23,923 nt of DNA from positions 1 to 23,923 of the forward strand of contig CAYJGQ010000023.1 in the NCBI GenBank assembly GCA_964369885.1. Direction: 5' to 3'. Position numbers and translations under genes: made by a program. This document shows positions 1 through 7,855 of this stretch, piece by piece (the first letter of the stretch is position 1; each line of letters opens with the position of its first letter). The notes under the pieces are model-generated. The model saw only the letters and a list, made by a program, of their open reading frames with translations. It was not told the DNA's origin and did no database searches. The DNA is from Heteroruminococcus sp964369885. GTDB taxonomy: Bacteria > Bacillota > Clostridia > Oscillospirales > Ruminococcaceae.

Positions 1-1272
1 GCCCTTGAAAAACCTGTTGTGGTTGTGGCCTACGACCTTTTCCCCTCCGACACCGCCACCCTGGACCGCTCCAAGGTGCTTGCCATTGTGACCGAAATCG
101 GCGGCCCCACCTCCCACTCGGCTATCATAGCTCGCAGTTATGAAATTCCCGCAGTGCTTGGCCTGTCGGGCGCCATGAGCACCTTCAAGGACGACGAGCC
201 CGTGATTGTGGATGCCCTGAGTGGCGAAATATTTACCCAGCCCGATGATGCACTTTACAAGACCTATGAGGGCAAGCAGGCCGAGTACCTTGTAAAGGCG
301 GCCGATCTTAAGAAATTTAAGGACGTAACTGCCATAACACAGGATGGCAAGCGTATATATGTGGAGCAGAACATAGGCTCGGCCAACGCAACCGAACTTG
401 AGGGTGCCACCTGCACCGACGGTGTGGGCCTTTTCCGCACCGAGTTTCTTTACATGGGGCGCCCCGAGCTTCCCGATGAGCAGGAGCAGGAGGAGATTTA
501 CCGCAAAGTGCTGACCGCCTTTGGCGATCGCCCCATGATTTTGCGCACCATGGACATCGGCGGAGATAAAATCCTCGACTGCATGGAGCTGCCCAAGGAG
601 GATAACCCTTTCCTTGGTCTGCGCGCACTAAGACTTAGCTTTGTGCACACCGACATCTTCAAAACCCAACTACGTGCCGCCTTTAAGGCAAGCGTTGTGG
701 GCAATTTGTGGATCATGTTCCCCATGGTGGGCAGCATGGACGATATATACAAGGTAAAGGGCATTGTGGAGGAGGTAAAGACCGAACTTCGCAGCGAAAA
801 TGTACCCTTTAGCGATAAGGTTAAAATCGGCGTTATGATTGAGATTCCCACCATCGCCGTAATAGCCGATATGGTGGCCAAGGAGGTCGACTTCTGCTCG
901 ATAGGCACAAACGATCTTTGCCAGTACTCCACCGCCGTTGACCGCCTAAACCCCAATGTAACCAACTACTACCAGACCTACCACCCCGCAATGTTCCGTC
1001 TGATTGGCGGTGTTGTAAAGGCCTTTGCCGCCGAGGGTAAACCTATGGGCGTTTGTGGCGAAATGGGCGGAGATCCTCTTGCTGCTGCCGTACTTTTGGG
1101 ACTTGGTATGGACACCCTTAGCATGGGCATTGCCTCGGTACCGGCCATTAAAAAGCTGGTTACAGGCACCACCACCACCCGCCTAAAGGAACTGGCCGAC
1201 CGGGTGGTAAACATGACCACCGCCGCCGAAATAGAGGCCTTCCTAAAGAAGGAACTGGCCGAACTGCTCTAA
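1..1272 (+). CDS. ptsI: PTS enzyme I (phosphoenolpyruvate-protein phosphotransferase), C-terminal part
   Basis: Enzyme I takes the phosphoryl group from phosphoenolpyruvate and passes it to HPr at the head of the sugar phosphotransferase system, in the cytoplasm. The frame is open from base 1, so the gene enters from the left; 423 residues are present and, compared with a usual length near 570, about 150 N-terminal residues are missing. Visible motifs are the phospho-histidine loop GGPTSHSAIIAR (His codon at 115-117), the PEP-binding barrel with GTNDLCQY, and GVCGEMGGD, which holds the active-site Cys of the family. The PEP-utilising barrel is complete to the stop. HPr follows 75 bases downstream, the standard partner. 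No EII sugar-specific component is seen. The first ATG or GTG inside the window is not the real start. Identification is firm. Confidence 0.96.
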   Translation, partial: ALEKPVVVVAYDLFPSDTATLDRSKVLAIVTEIGGPTSHSAIIARSYEIPAVLGLSGAMSTFKDDEPVIVDALSGEIFTQPDDALYKTYEGKQAEYLVKAADLKKFKDVTAITQDGKRIYVEQNIGSANATELEGATCTDGVGLFRTEFLYMGRPELPDEQEQEEIYRKVLTAFGDRPMILRTMDIGGDKILDCMELPKEDNPFLGLRALRLSFVHTDIFKTQLRAAFKASVVGNLWIMFPMVGSMDDIYKVKGIVEEVKTELRSENVPFSDKVKIGVMIEIPTIAVIADMVAKEVDFCSIGTNDLCQYSTAVDRLNPNVTNYYQTYHPAMFRLIGGVVKAFAAEGKPMGVCGEMGGDPLAAAVLLGLGMDTLSMGIASVPAIKKLVTGTTTTRLKELADRVVNMTTAAEIEAFLKKELAELL

Positions 1273-1347
1273 AAACAAGCTGTTTTAGCTCCGGCACTCA
1301 GTCGGGGTGAAAATAAAAAGGTAAAACAAATTATGGAGGTATCGTAA

Positions 1348-1620
1348 ATGTACACTCGCAATACCACTGTGGCAAACAGAACCGGTCTTCATGCAAGACC
1401 CGCCTCGGACTTTATCGCCTGCGCAAGCAAGTTTAAGTCCAAAATCACCATCAAGCGCGCCGGTGATGAGGATGATGCAAACGCAAAGAGCATTGTTATG
1501 CTTCTATCGCTTGGCCTTGGCCAGGGCACAGAAGTAACCCTGACCGCAAAGGGTGAGGACGAGAAGGAAGCTGTTGATGCACTTATCGAGCTTATTGACA
1601 GCAAGTTTGGCGAGGACTAA
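1348..1620 (+). CDS. ptsH: HPr phosphocarrier protein
   Basis: This 90-residue protein carries phosphate from enzyme I to the EII permeases and, in Gram-positive bacteria, is also a regulator through serine phosphorylation. The active site TGLHARPAS puts the phospho-histidine at His15. The regulatory site is in NAKSIVMLLSLG; its serine is residue 48, equivalent to Ser46 of the family, because the strand before it (AGDEDDANAKS) is two residues longer than usual. The start has a GGAGG site at 1335-1339, eight bases upstream. Keeping the regulatory Ser suggests HPr kinase/CcpA-type catabolite control in this organism, though those genes are not in the window. It is clearly co-transcribed with enzyme I. 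Confidence 0.96.
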   Translation: MYTRNTTVANRTGLHARPASDFIACASKFKSKITIKRAGDEDDANAKSIVMLLSLGLGQGTEVTLTAKGEDEKEAVDALIELIDSKFGED

Positions 1621-1659
1621 GTCCTTAGTTTCACTCAACTGTTGACAACATCAAACCCT

Positions 1660-1686
1660 GCCAAAACGGAAAAAATCCGCTTTGGC
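1660..1686 (+). repeat. Inverted repeat downstream of ptsH
   Basis: A 10-base arm GCCAAAACGG (1660-1669) pairs with CCGCTTTGGC (1677-1686) with one wobble-type position around a loop of A residues. The bases that follow are not a T run, so it is not a classical terminator. It is the first of three consecutive hairpins in the ptsH-E1-alpha gap; a second perfect 8-bp one, GCCACTTT/AAAGTGGC, lies at 1700-1720 and is followed by seven A. Confidence 0.55.
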
Positions 1687-1734
1687 TTGGTTAGTTGTGG
1701 CCACTTTGCCCTAAAGTGGCAAAAAAATATTGGC

Positions 1735-1787
1735 AATTATGCAGGGCATATGTGCCCATAATATCACATATGCCCTGCATAATTTTT
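1735..1787 (+). terminator. Long perfect hairpin with T tract: terminator or attenuator before the dehydrogenase operon
   Basis: A perfect 20-bp stem (left arm 1735-1754, right arm 1765-1784, loop 1755-1764) runs into TTTTT at 1783-1787. It ends only 31 bases before the E1-alpha start. It most simply ends the PTS transcript. Since no good promoter is visible between it and the dehydrogenase genes, it may instead act as an attenuator controlling read-through from ptsH into them. Confidence 0.75.
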
Positions 1788-1818
1788 ACACCTGTACACA
1801 AAAAAGGAGAGAAAAGTT

Positions 1819-2880
1819 ATGAGCTTTACGGTAACCAACAAGCCGGTCACCGCTTTGGCGGAAACAGCCGGCTACAAAGTGCCCGGTGTGGATGACGATC
1901 TGTCGTTCAAGAGCAAAAGACTTATTAAGAATAAGGAACTTTTGCAGGAAATGCTTGAGGGTATGATGTTGGTGCGCAAGTTTGAGGAGAAGGTGTTCCA
2001 GCTGTTCGGTATGGGCATGGTACACGGCACAACTCACCTTGGCATCGGCGAAGAGGCCACCGGTATCGGTACCGGCCTTGCACTTACAAACGAGGACTAC
2101 ATGCTTGCCACCCACCGTGGCCATGGACAGGCCATCGGTAAAAAGTGTGACATAAACAGCATGATGGCAGAAATTCTTGGCAAGCAGACCGGTATGAACT
2201 ACGGTCGCGGCGGCTCGATGCACATTGCCGACTTTGACAAGGGTATTCTGGGCGCAAACGGTATCCTTGGTGCAAACGCACCCTTGGCATGTGGCGCTGC
2301 CTTTACCTGCAAACGTAAAAAACTCGACCGCGTATGCGTTTCCTTCTTTGGCGACGGTGCATCCAACGAGGGTGCTGTTCATGAAGCCATGAACCTTGCC
2401 GCTGCCTGGGATCTTCCTGTTATATTTGCCCTGGTTAACAACAACTACGGCATGTCCACCCCTCTTTACAAGGTTGTTAAGGAGATGGATCTTACAAAGC
2501 GTGCTGTGGGTTACGGCATGAAGGCTATGGAGTGTGACGGTAACGATGTTCTTTCGGTATACGAAACCATGGTTGACGCCCGTAAATACGCCGTTGAAAA
2601 CGGCCCCGTTATGATTGTTATGCACACCTACCGTACCTCGGGTCACTCCAAGAGCGCCGGCAACCTCTACCGTACCAAGGACGAAATCGGTGATTGGAAG
2701 GACCGTTGCCCCATCCGCCGCATGAAGGCATTCTGCATTAAGAATGCTATCTTCACAGAGGCCGAGATCCAGACCATGGAAGACCTTACAACAAAACAGA
2801 TTGATGATGCTGTGGAATATGCCAAGACCTCACCCGAGCCCGCACTTGACGGCGTGATGGACAACGTATTTGCCAAGTAA
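1819..2880 (+). CDS. TPP-dependent 2-oxo acid dehydrogenase E1 component, alpha subunit (pyruvate or acetoin type)
   Basis: This is the thiamine-diphosphate-binding half of E1, which decarboxylates the substrate and reductively acylates the lipoyl group of E2. The 353 residues have the usual length. The cofactor motif begins GDGASNEG (residues 178-185) and ends at VNNNYGMSTP, with GDG to NN spaced by 26 residues as expected. HGTTHLGIGEEA and the GRGGSMH loop are typical of the acetoin/pyruvate E1-alpha group. AAGGAG at 1803-1808 supports the ATG. It heads a run E1-alpha, E1-beta, E2, E3. Sequence alone does not separate pyruvate dehydrogenase (pdhA) from acetoin dehydrogenase (acoA), so no symbol is given; lack of any acetoin-specific neighbour leaves both open. 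Confidence 0.93.
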   Translation: MSFTVTNKPVTALAETAGYKVPGVDDDLSFKSKRLIKNKELLQEMLEGMMLVRKFEEKVFQLFGMGMVHGTTHLGIGEEATGIGTGLALTNEDYMLATHRGHGQAIGKKCDINSMMAEILGKQTGMNYGRGGSMHIADFDKGILGANGILGANAPLACGAAFTCKRKKLDRVCVSFFGDGASNEGAVHEAMNLAAAWDLPVIFALVNNNYGMSTPLYKVVKEMDLTKRAVGYGMKAMECDGNDVLSVYETMVDARKYAVENGPVMIVMHTYRTSGHSKSAGNLYRTKDEIGDWKDRCPIRRMKAFCIKNAIFTEAEIQTMEDLTTKQIDDAVEYAKTSPEPALDGVMDNVFAK

Positions 2881-2905
2881 TCACAGCAAAGGAGGAATAA
2901 AAAGA

Positions 2906-3889
2906 ATGGCAACAAGAGAAATTCTTTACGCCGACGCTATCCGAGAGGCTATGAGCGAGGAAATGCGTCGCGATGAAAACGTCTATTTTATGGGCGAGGA
3001 TATCGGACTGTACTGCGGTGCTTTTGGTGTTTCTAAGGGCATGGTACAGGAGTTTGGTGAGGAGAGAGTTATCGACACCCCCATCTCCGAAACAGCCTTC
3101 ATGGGTTCTGCAATCGGCTCGGCCATCACAGGCATGCGCCCCATCGTAGAGCTTATGTTCTCGGACTTTATGGCCGTTTGTTACGACCAGATTATCAACC
3201 AGGCCGCCAAGATGCACTACATGTTTGCCGGCAAGGTTAAAATTCCCATGGTTCTTCGTCTGCCCGCAGGCGGTGGTACCGGTGCTGCTGCACAGCATTC
3301 CCAGTCGCTTGAGCAGATGTACGCCCACGTGCCCGGCCTAAAGGTTGTGGCTCCCTCCACTCCCTACGACGCAAAGGGCCTTCTAAAGACCGCTATTCGT
3401 GATGACAACCCCGTTATCTTCATCGAGTCCAAGCTCCTTTACCGCAAGGCTAAGGGTCATGTGCCCGAGGAAGATTACACCATTCCCTTTGGTGTGGCCG
3501 ACGTAAAGCGTGAGGGTACCGATCTGTCCATCATCACCTACGGCCGCTGCGTACAGATGGCGCTTGAAGTAGCCGAGAAATTGGCCGCTGAGGGCAAGAA
3601 CATCGAAGTGCTTGATCTTCGCTCCCTTGTTCCCCTGGACACCCAGGCCATCATCGACACCGTTAAGAAGACCAAGAAGATGGTTGTGGTACACGAGGCT
3701 GTGACCTTTGGCGGCTTTGGTGGCGAAATTGTTTCGACCATCACCGACAGCGACGCATTCTACTACCTTGATGCTCCCATCAAGCGTGTTGGCGCTATGT
3801 CCTGCCCCGTACCCTTTAACCCCTATCTTGAGGCCGAAGCCCTGCCCAGCGTAGGTCGCATTGAGCAGGCCGTACGTGAGATTTTGTAA
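2906..3889 (+). CDS. 2-oxo acid dehydrogenase E1 component, beta subunit
   Basis: Partner of the alpha subunit; the two make the alpha2-beta2 E1 that feeds E2. The 327-residue protein starts MATREILYADAIREAM and shows the transketolase pyrimidine-binding domain (GEDIG, then DTPISETAFMGSAIGSA), the conserved segment LRLPAGGGTGAAAQHSQSLE with the active-site histidines, and a C-terminal transketolase domain (ITYG, EVLDLRSLVPLDTQ, HEAVTFGGFG). An upstream in-frame ATG at 2870 would lie inside the alpha gene; the ATG at 2906 is chosen because AAAGGAGG at 2888-2895 is well placed and the protein then starts where the family does. It follows the alpha stop by 25 bases, so the two are translated from one message. 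Confidence 0.95.
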   Translation: MATREILYADAIREAMSEEMRRDENVYFMGEDIGLYCGAFGVSKGMVQEFGEERVIDTPISETAFMGSAIGSAITGMRPIVELMFSDFMAVCYDQIINQAAKMHYMFAGKVKIPMVLRLPAGGGTGAAAQHSQSLEQMYAHVPGLKVVAPSTPYDAKGLLKTAIRDDNPVIFIESKLLYRKAKGHVPEEDYTIPFGVADVKREGTDLSIITYGRCVQMALEVAEKLAAEGKNIEVLDLRSLVPLDTQAIIDTVKKTKKMVVVHEAVTFGGFGGEIVSTITDSDAFYYLDAPIKRVGAMSCPVPFNPYLEAEALPSVGRIEQAVREIL

Positions 3890-3953
3890 TCTACCATACA
3901 GGGCAAGGAGTTTTTGTGCCCCAAACTAAAGATTATTAGGAGGCCGTAAAACG

Positions 3954-5255
3954 ATGGCAACAGCTATATTTATGCCCAAAAACGGCATGGCCATGGAAGA
4001 GGGTAAACTCATTCAGTGGCTTGTTAAAGAGGGCGATGTGGTTGAAATGGATCAGCCCATCATGGAGATCGAAACCGATAAAATTACAATGGAATCCGAG
4101 GCTCCTGCCGCAGGTACCATTCTAAAGCTAACCGCCGCTGAGGGCGACGTAATCCCCGTGCTTGAGACCATCGGTTGGATTGGCGAGCCCGGAGAGGCCA
4201 TTCCCGAGACCGCTGCCCCTGCAGCAGCTGCTCCCGCAGCCGGCACAGCTCAGGCTGATGCTCCCTCGGGCGTGCTTATGTCCACCCCTGCCGAGGCTCC
4301 TGCCGCCCCTGTGGCAGCCGGTGGCCCCGTAGCTGCTACCCCCTACGCCAAGAAGCTCGCATCCGAGCAGGGCGTGGATCTTTCGCTTGTAACCCCCACC
4401 GGCAAGCGTGGTGAGATTGTAGGCGAGGATGTAATCAAGGCAACACCTCTTGCTCGTGGTATTGCCGCCGACCGTGGCATCGACCTTTCGCAGGTTGCAG
4501 GTAGCGGTTTTGGTGGAAAAATTACCAAGAGCGACGTTATGTCGGCCGGCACAGTGGCAGGCGAGGGCGAGATCGAAAGCCGCACCCCACTTGCAGGTAT
4601 GCGCAAGGTTATTGCACAGCGCATGACCGAAAGTTACTTTACCAGCCCCATCGTTACCCAGAACATCTCGGCCGACGTGGGCGCAATGCTCGAGCTTCGT
4701 GCCAAGATCAACGAGGGCAAGGAAAAGGATCAGCGCATTTCGATTAACGATTTCGTTATGAAGGCCTGCGCCATTGCAGTGTCTGAGAATCCTCTTGCTC
4801 GTAGCTCGATTGAGGGCGACGACCTTGTAACACACAAGGGCACACACATCGGCTTTGCAGTTGGTACCGAGGGCAGCCTCATTGTGCCTGTTATCCGCAA
4901 TGCTGATATGCTGGCACTTTCTAAGTTGGCAGCACAGGCCAAGGATCTTGCCAACCGTGCAAGAAACGGTGGCCTGAAGATGGAGGAGTACAGCGGAAGC
5001 ACCTTCTCTATCTCCAATATGGGCATGTTCAATGTCGATTCCTTCTCGCCCATCATCAACCAGCCCAACTCGGCCATTCTTGGCGTTTGCCGTGTGCGTG
5101 ACGAGCTTGCATTGGTGGATGGTGAGGTAGTTGTGAAGAAGATTATGGGTCTGTCCCTGACCTTTGATCACCGCATCCTTGACGGCGTAACAGCCGCTAA
5201 GTTTGAGCTTCGCATCAAGGAACTACTTGAGAACCCCATGGACATCTTGCTGTAA
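3954..5255 (+). CDS. Dihydrolipoamide acyltransferase (E2) with tandem E3-binding domains
   Basis: E2 is the structural core; it transfers the acyl group from its lipoyl arm to CoA. Of 433 residues, 1-80 are a biotinyl-lipoyl domain with lipoyl Lys43 in ETDKITME. An Ala/Pro-rich linker follows (about 84-124). Two peripheral-subunit-binding domains then sit head to tail: ATPYAKKLASEQGVDLSLV (about 127-162) and ATPLARGIAADRGIDLSQV (about 163-198). The acyltransferase domain (about 208-433) ends with the active site DHRILDG, His406 and Asp410. AGGAGG lies just before the ATG. One lipoyl domain with two E3-binding domains is a less common layout than one of each. Substrate (acetyl from pyruvate or acetoin) cannot be fixed from sequence. 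Confidence 0.95.
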   Translation: MATAIFMPKNGMAMEEGKLIQWLVKEGDVVEMDQPIMEIETDKITMESEAPAAGTILKLTAAEGDVIPVLETIGWIGEPGEAIPETAAPAAAAPAAGTAQADAPSGVLMSTPAEAPAAPVAAGGPVAATPYAKKLASEQGVDLSLVTPTGKRGEIVGEDVIKATPLARGIAADRGIDLSQVAGSGFGGKITKSDVMSAGTVAGEGEIESRTPLAGMRKVIAQRMTESYFTSPIVTQNISADVGAMLELRAKINEGKEKDQRISINDFVMKACAIAVSENPLARSSIEGDDLVTHKGTHIGFAVGTEGSLIVPVIRNADMLALSKLAAQAKDLANRARNGGLKMEEYSGSTFSISNMGMFNVDSFSPIINQPNSAILGVCRVRDELALVDGEVVVKKIMGLSLTFDHRILDGVTAAKFELRIKELLENPMDILL

Positions 5256-5276
5256 GAGTGAATTATAACTAAAAAG

Positions 5277-5313
5277 CAGGCACCCTGCGTCGTTTTGGGA
5301 CATGGGGTGCCTG
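5277..5313 (+). repeat. Perfect 9-bp inverted repeat between E2 and E3 genes
   Basis: CAGGCACCC (5277-5285) pairs perfectly with GGGTGCCTG (5305-5313) across a 19-base loop. No T tract follows, and the E3 ribosome site starts ten bases later. It may set mRNA stability or processing between the two cistrons; a partial terminator is less likely. Confidence 0.55.
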
Positions 5314-5336
5314 TAATGAAATAAGGAGATAACCTC

Positions 5337-6719
5337 ATGGCTATGTATGATATTGCAGTTATCGGTGGTGGTCCTGCCGGATATGTTTCGGCCATCAAGG
5401 GCGCACAGCTGGGCGGTAAGGTGATTTTGTTTGAAAAGGACGTAGTGGGCGGAACCTGCCTAAACCGTGGCTGTATCCCCACCAAGACCTACATCAAGAC
5501 CGCAGAATATATCGAGAATATCCACCATGCCTCAAAGCGTGGTATCATAACCGACCCCAAGACAGCCGTTGACATGAAGAAGGTTGTTGAGTATAAAGCC
5601 GGCGTTGTAAAGACACTTACCGACGGTGTTGCAGGACTTCTGCGCTCCTACGGCGTAGACGTGGTAAAGGGTGTTGCCAAGATGGTTGGCGAAACCAAGA
5701 TTGAGTGTGAAGGCAAGACCTACGAGGCCAAGAACACTCTGCTTTGCGGCGGTTCTAAGGCCGGCATCATTCCCATCCCCGGTGTTGAGAATGCCAATGT
5801 TGTGACCTCGGATGGCGTGCTTGAGCTGACCGAACTGCCCCAGAAGCTTGTGGTAATTGGCGGCGGCGTTATCGGTTGTGAGGTTGCCACCGCATTTGCC
5901 GCATTTGGCAGTGAGGTAACCGTTGTTGAGATGATGGACCGCATCGTGGCAAACCTCGATGAGGAGATCTCGGCCGCCATGCACAAGAGCATGAAAAAGC
6001 AGGGCATAAACATCCTGTGTGGCAAAAAAGTTGAGCAGATTATGGACGAGGGTGGCAAAACCTACGTTGTGGCTTCGGGCGAGAAGATTGAAGCCTCCAA
6101 GATTTTGCTTTCCATCGGTCGTGTGGCCGACCTTGAGTGCCTTGGCACCCTGGCCGACAAGATCAAGACCGAGCGTGGCAAGGTAGTGGTAGACGACTAC
6201 ATGCGCACCTCCATCCCCAATATCTATGCCCCCGGCGACATCAACGGACGCAGCATGCTTGCCCATCCTGCCTTTAAGATGGGCGAGGCCGCTGCAGCCT
6301 GCTGCATGGGTCACACCGAAAAGGCCGACCTTTCCAAGATTCCCGGCTGTGTATACACCATCCCCGAGGCTTCCTCGGTTGGTCTTAGCGAGAAGGAAGC
6401 CAAGGAGCAGTACGGCGCCGACGTGATTGTTGGACGTTTCCCCTTTGTCGGCAACGGCCGTGCACTTGCAAGTGGCGAAACCGACGGCTTTATCAAGGTT
6501 GTGGCCGAGAAGAAGTATGGCGAAATTTTGGGCGTGCATATGGTAGGGCCCGGCGTTACCGAGATGATTGCCGAAGCCACCACCCTCATGACCACCGAGA
6601 TCACCGTGCATGAGGCCGCCGACATTATCCATGCACATCCCACCTGCTCAGAGGCATTTATGGAGGCCTGCGCCGACGCACTTGGTCGTTGCATCCATCT
6701 GCCCAAAAAGAGGGGCTAA
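5337..6719 (+). CDS. lpdA: Dihydrolipoyl dehydrogenase (E3)
   Basis: E3 reoxidises the dihydrolipoyl arm of E2 and reduces NAD+, using FAD and a redox disulfide. The 460-residue protein has the FAD-binding GGGPAG near residue 10, the redox-active pair Cys41 and Cys46 in GGTCLNRGCIPTK, a second dinucleotide fold (VVIGGGVIGCEVA), the FAD segment NIYAPGDING, and the C-terminal His-Glu pair in HAHPTCSEAF (His434, Glu439). An AAGGAG site eight bases upstream supports the ATG at 5337; a second ATG two codons on (5343) is possible. It is the last enzyme of the complex and follows E2 by 81 bases, with a hairpin in the gap. No lipoyl domain is fused at its N-terminus, unlike E3 of some clostridia. Confidence 0.95.
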   Translation: MAMYDIAVIGGGPAGYVSAIKGAQLGGKVILFEKDVVGGTCLNRGCIPTKTYIKTAEYIENIHHASKRGIITDPKTAVDMKKVVEYKAGVVKTLTDGVAGLLRSYGVDVVKGVAKMVGETKIECEGKTYEAKNTLLCGGSKAGIIPIPGVENANVVTSDGVLELTELPQKLVVIGGGVIGCEVATAFAAFGSEVTVVEMMDRIVANLDEEISAAMHKSMKKQGINILCGKKVEQIMDEGGKTYVVASGEKIEASKILLSIGRVADLECLGTLADKIKTERGKVVVDDYMRTSIPNIYAPGDINGRSMLAHPAFKMGEAAAACCMGHTEKADLSKIPGCVYTIPEASSVGLSEKEAKEQYGADVIVGRFPFVGNGRALASGETDGFIKVVAEKKYGEILGVHMVGPGVTEMIAEATTLMTTEITVHEAADIIHAHPTCSEAFMEACADALGRCIHLPKKRG

Positions 6720-6757
6720 GGATCGACTGGTTCTATCAGAGATTGGAGTGAATCTTG

Positions 6758-7726
6758 ATGCCAATAGGTGCGCAGCAGCGCTATTACCTAAAGCTTAAGG
6801 CGGTGTATTACTACTACGAAAAGGATTACACCCAGACCGAAATTGCCAAGATGCTTAATGTTTCCCGTATTACCCTTGGTCGCCTTCTGCGCGAAGCAAG
6901 GGAGGAGGGCATGGTCAAGATAGATATTATTGATCAGCGAAATGTAAAACATCTTTTGGAGGTTGAGGCTCGCCTTAAGGACCGCTTTGGTCTTAGCGAT
7001 GTCAAAATTGCCGATTGTGTGGAGAACGACCAGGAAGAGATTACCCGCAAGGTTGCCATGGCAGGCGCAAGGTATGTGGAACATATTTTGCGCCCCGGCA
7101 CCAAGGTGGGGCTGGCCTGGGGGCGCACACTTGAGATGATGGTGGACTTTTTGGGGGAAAACCGCAGTGTTTCCGGCCTTGAGGTTGTGACACTGCTTGG
7201 TGGAGCCGGCACTGCCGACACCGTAACCCAGCCCAACATTATTGCACAGCGTTTCATACAAAAGTATGACGGTGTGGGTTATATCATCAATGCGCCCTAC
7301 CTTTGCCAAAGCGAGGAGCTGTGCAGTGCCATAAAGCAGGAGCCACACATTGCCGATGCTCTGCGGCGCAGTAAGGACAGCGACATAACCCTTGTGGGCA
7401 TAGGCGAAAGCCCCGATGCAGGGGAGGGACTCAACCTGAATGTGCGCTACGGCAGTGAGGTTGTAAACGAGCTTGTGCAAAACAAGGCCGTGGGGGATAT
7501 TTGTGCCAACTTTTTTGATATATCCGGAGAGCCCTGCAGTACTTCGGTGAGCAAAAAGGTGGTGTCCATTGACCTTGCTGACCTGCGTGAGCACAAAAAG
7601 GTTATTGCCATAAGCGGAGGACCTAAAAAGCATGCTTCGGTTTTGGGTGCCCTGCGTGGTGGCTATGTCGATGTGCTTATAACCGATAAATTTACCGCCG
7701 AGGGCGTGCTGGAAAGATCTAAGTAA
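6758..7726 (+). CDS. SorC/DeoR-type sugar-binding transcriptional regulator
   Basis: A 322-residue regulator with an N-terminal helix-turn-helix (YTQTEIAKMLNVSRITLGRLL, roughly residues 23-44) and a C-terminal SorC effector domain (about 60-322) with LAWGRTLEMM, VVTLLGGAG, VGIGESP and a GGPKKHASVLGALRGGYVDVL-like end typical of the family, which binds phosphorylated sugars or related metabolites. TTG at 6755 and ATG at 6758 are adjacent; ATG is preferred, with GGAG at 6745-6748 about nine bases upstream. It lies 38 bases after E3 with no terminator between, so it is probably the last gene of the dehydrogenase operon and a candidate for its own regulator. The ligand is unknown. Confidence 0.88.
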   Translation: MPIGAQQRYYLKLKAVYYYYEKDYTQTEIAKMLNVSRITLGRLLREAREEGMVKIDIIDQRNVKHLLEVEARLKDRFGLSDVKIADCVENDQEEITRKVAMAGARYVEHILRPGTKVGLAWGRTLEMMVDFLGENRSVSGLEVVTLLGGAGTADTVTQPNIIAQRFIQKYDGVGYIINAPYLCQSEELCSAIKQEPHIADALRRSKDSDITLVGIGESPDAGEGLNLNVRYGSEVVNELVQNKAVGDICANFFDISGEPCSTSVSKKVVSIDLADLREHKKVIAISGGPKKHASVLGALRGGYVDVLITDKFTAEGVLERSK

Positions 7727-7734
7727 AATGTTTC

Positions 7735-7777
7735 AAGCGGTTCATCTTGCCTACTTGGTGAGGTGGACCGCTTTTTT
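7735..7777 (+). terminator. Intrinsic terminator of the dehydrogenase-regulator operon
   Basis: A stem of about 15-17 pairs, several of them G-U (outer arms AAGCGGT and ACCGCTT, loop TACTT), runs directly into TTTTTT at 7772-7777, nine bases after the SorC-type gene. Confidence 0.88.
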
Positions 7778-7802
7778 ACCCCTACCAAAATTTTGCGAAA
7801 AA

Positions 7803-7811
7803 TGATATAAT
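7803..7811 (+). promoter_or_regulatory. Extended -10 promoter
   Basis: TGATATAAT matches the extended -10 form (TGN followed by a perfect TATAAT at 7806-7811). No good -35 is present 16-18 bases upstream. It lies just after the terminator and 45 bases before the next gene, so it probably starts the operon that runs to 12341. Confidence 0.6.
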
Positions 7812-7855
7812 GTACTTAAATTAGCTAATAATCACTTTGAGAGGTGTGAGCGCAT

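Noticed and set aside
498..1220. Minus-strand open frames opposite enzyme I
   Set aside because: They are mirror frames of a clear PTS gene with no promoter or ribosome site and no recognisable domain.
1700..1727. Perfect 8-bp hairpin with an A tract, which would be a terminator on the minus strand
   Set aside because: No minus-strand gene lies to its right to be terminated; kept only as part of the hairpin cluster.
6226..6426. Short plus-strand frame inside the E3 gene as an overlapping gene
   Set aside because: It is an out-of-frame reading of conserved E3 sequence with no ribosome site.
4128..6638. Long open frames on the minus strand opposite the E2 and E3 genes
   Set aside because: They lie fully opposite well-identified enzymes, lack ribosome sites, and their translations are rich in His, Cys and Gly runs typical of the antisense of codon-biased genes.
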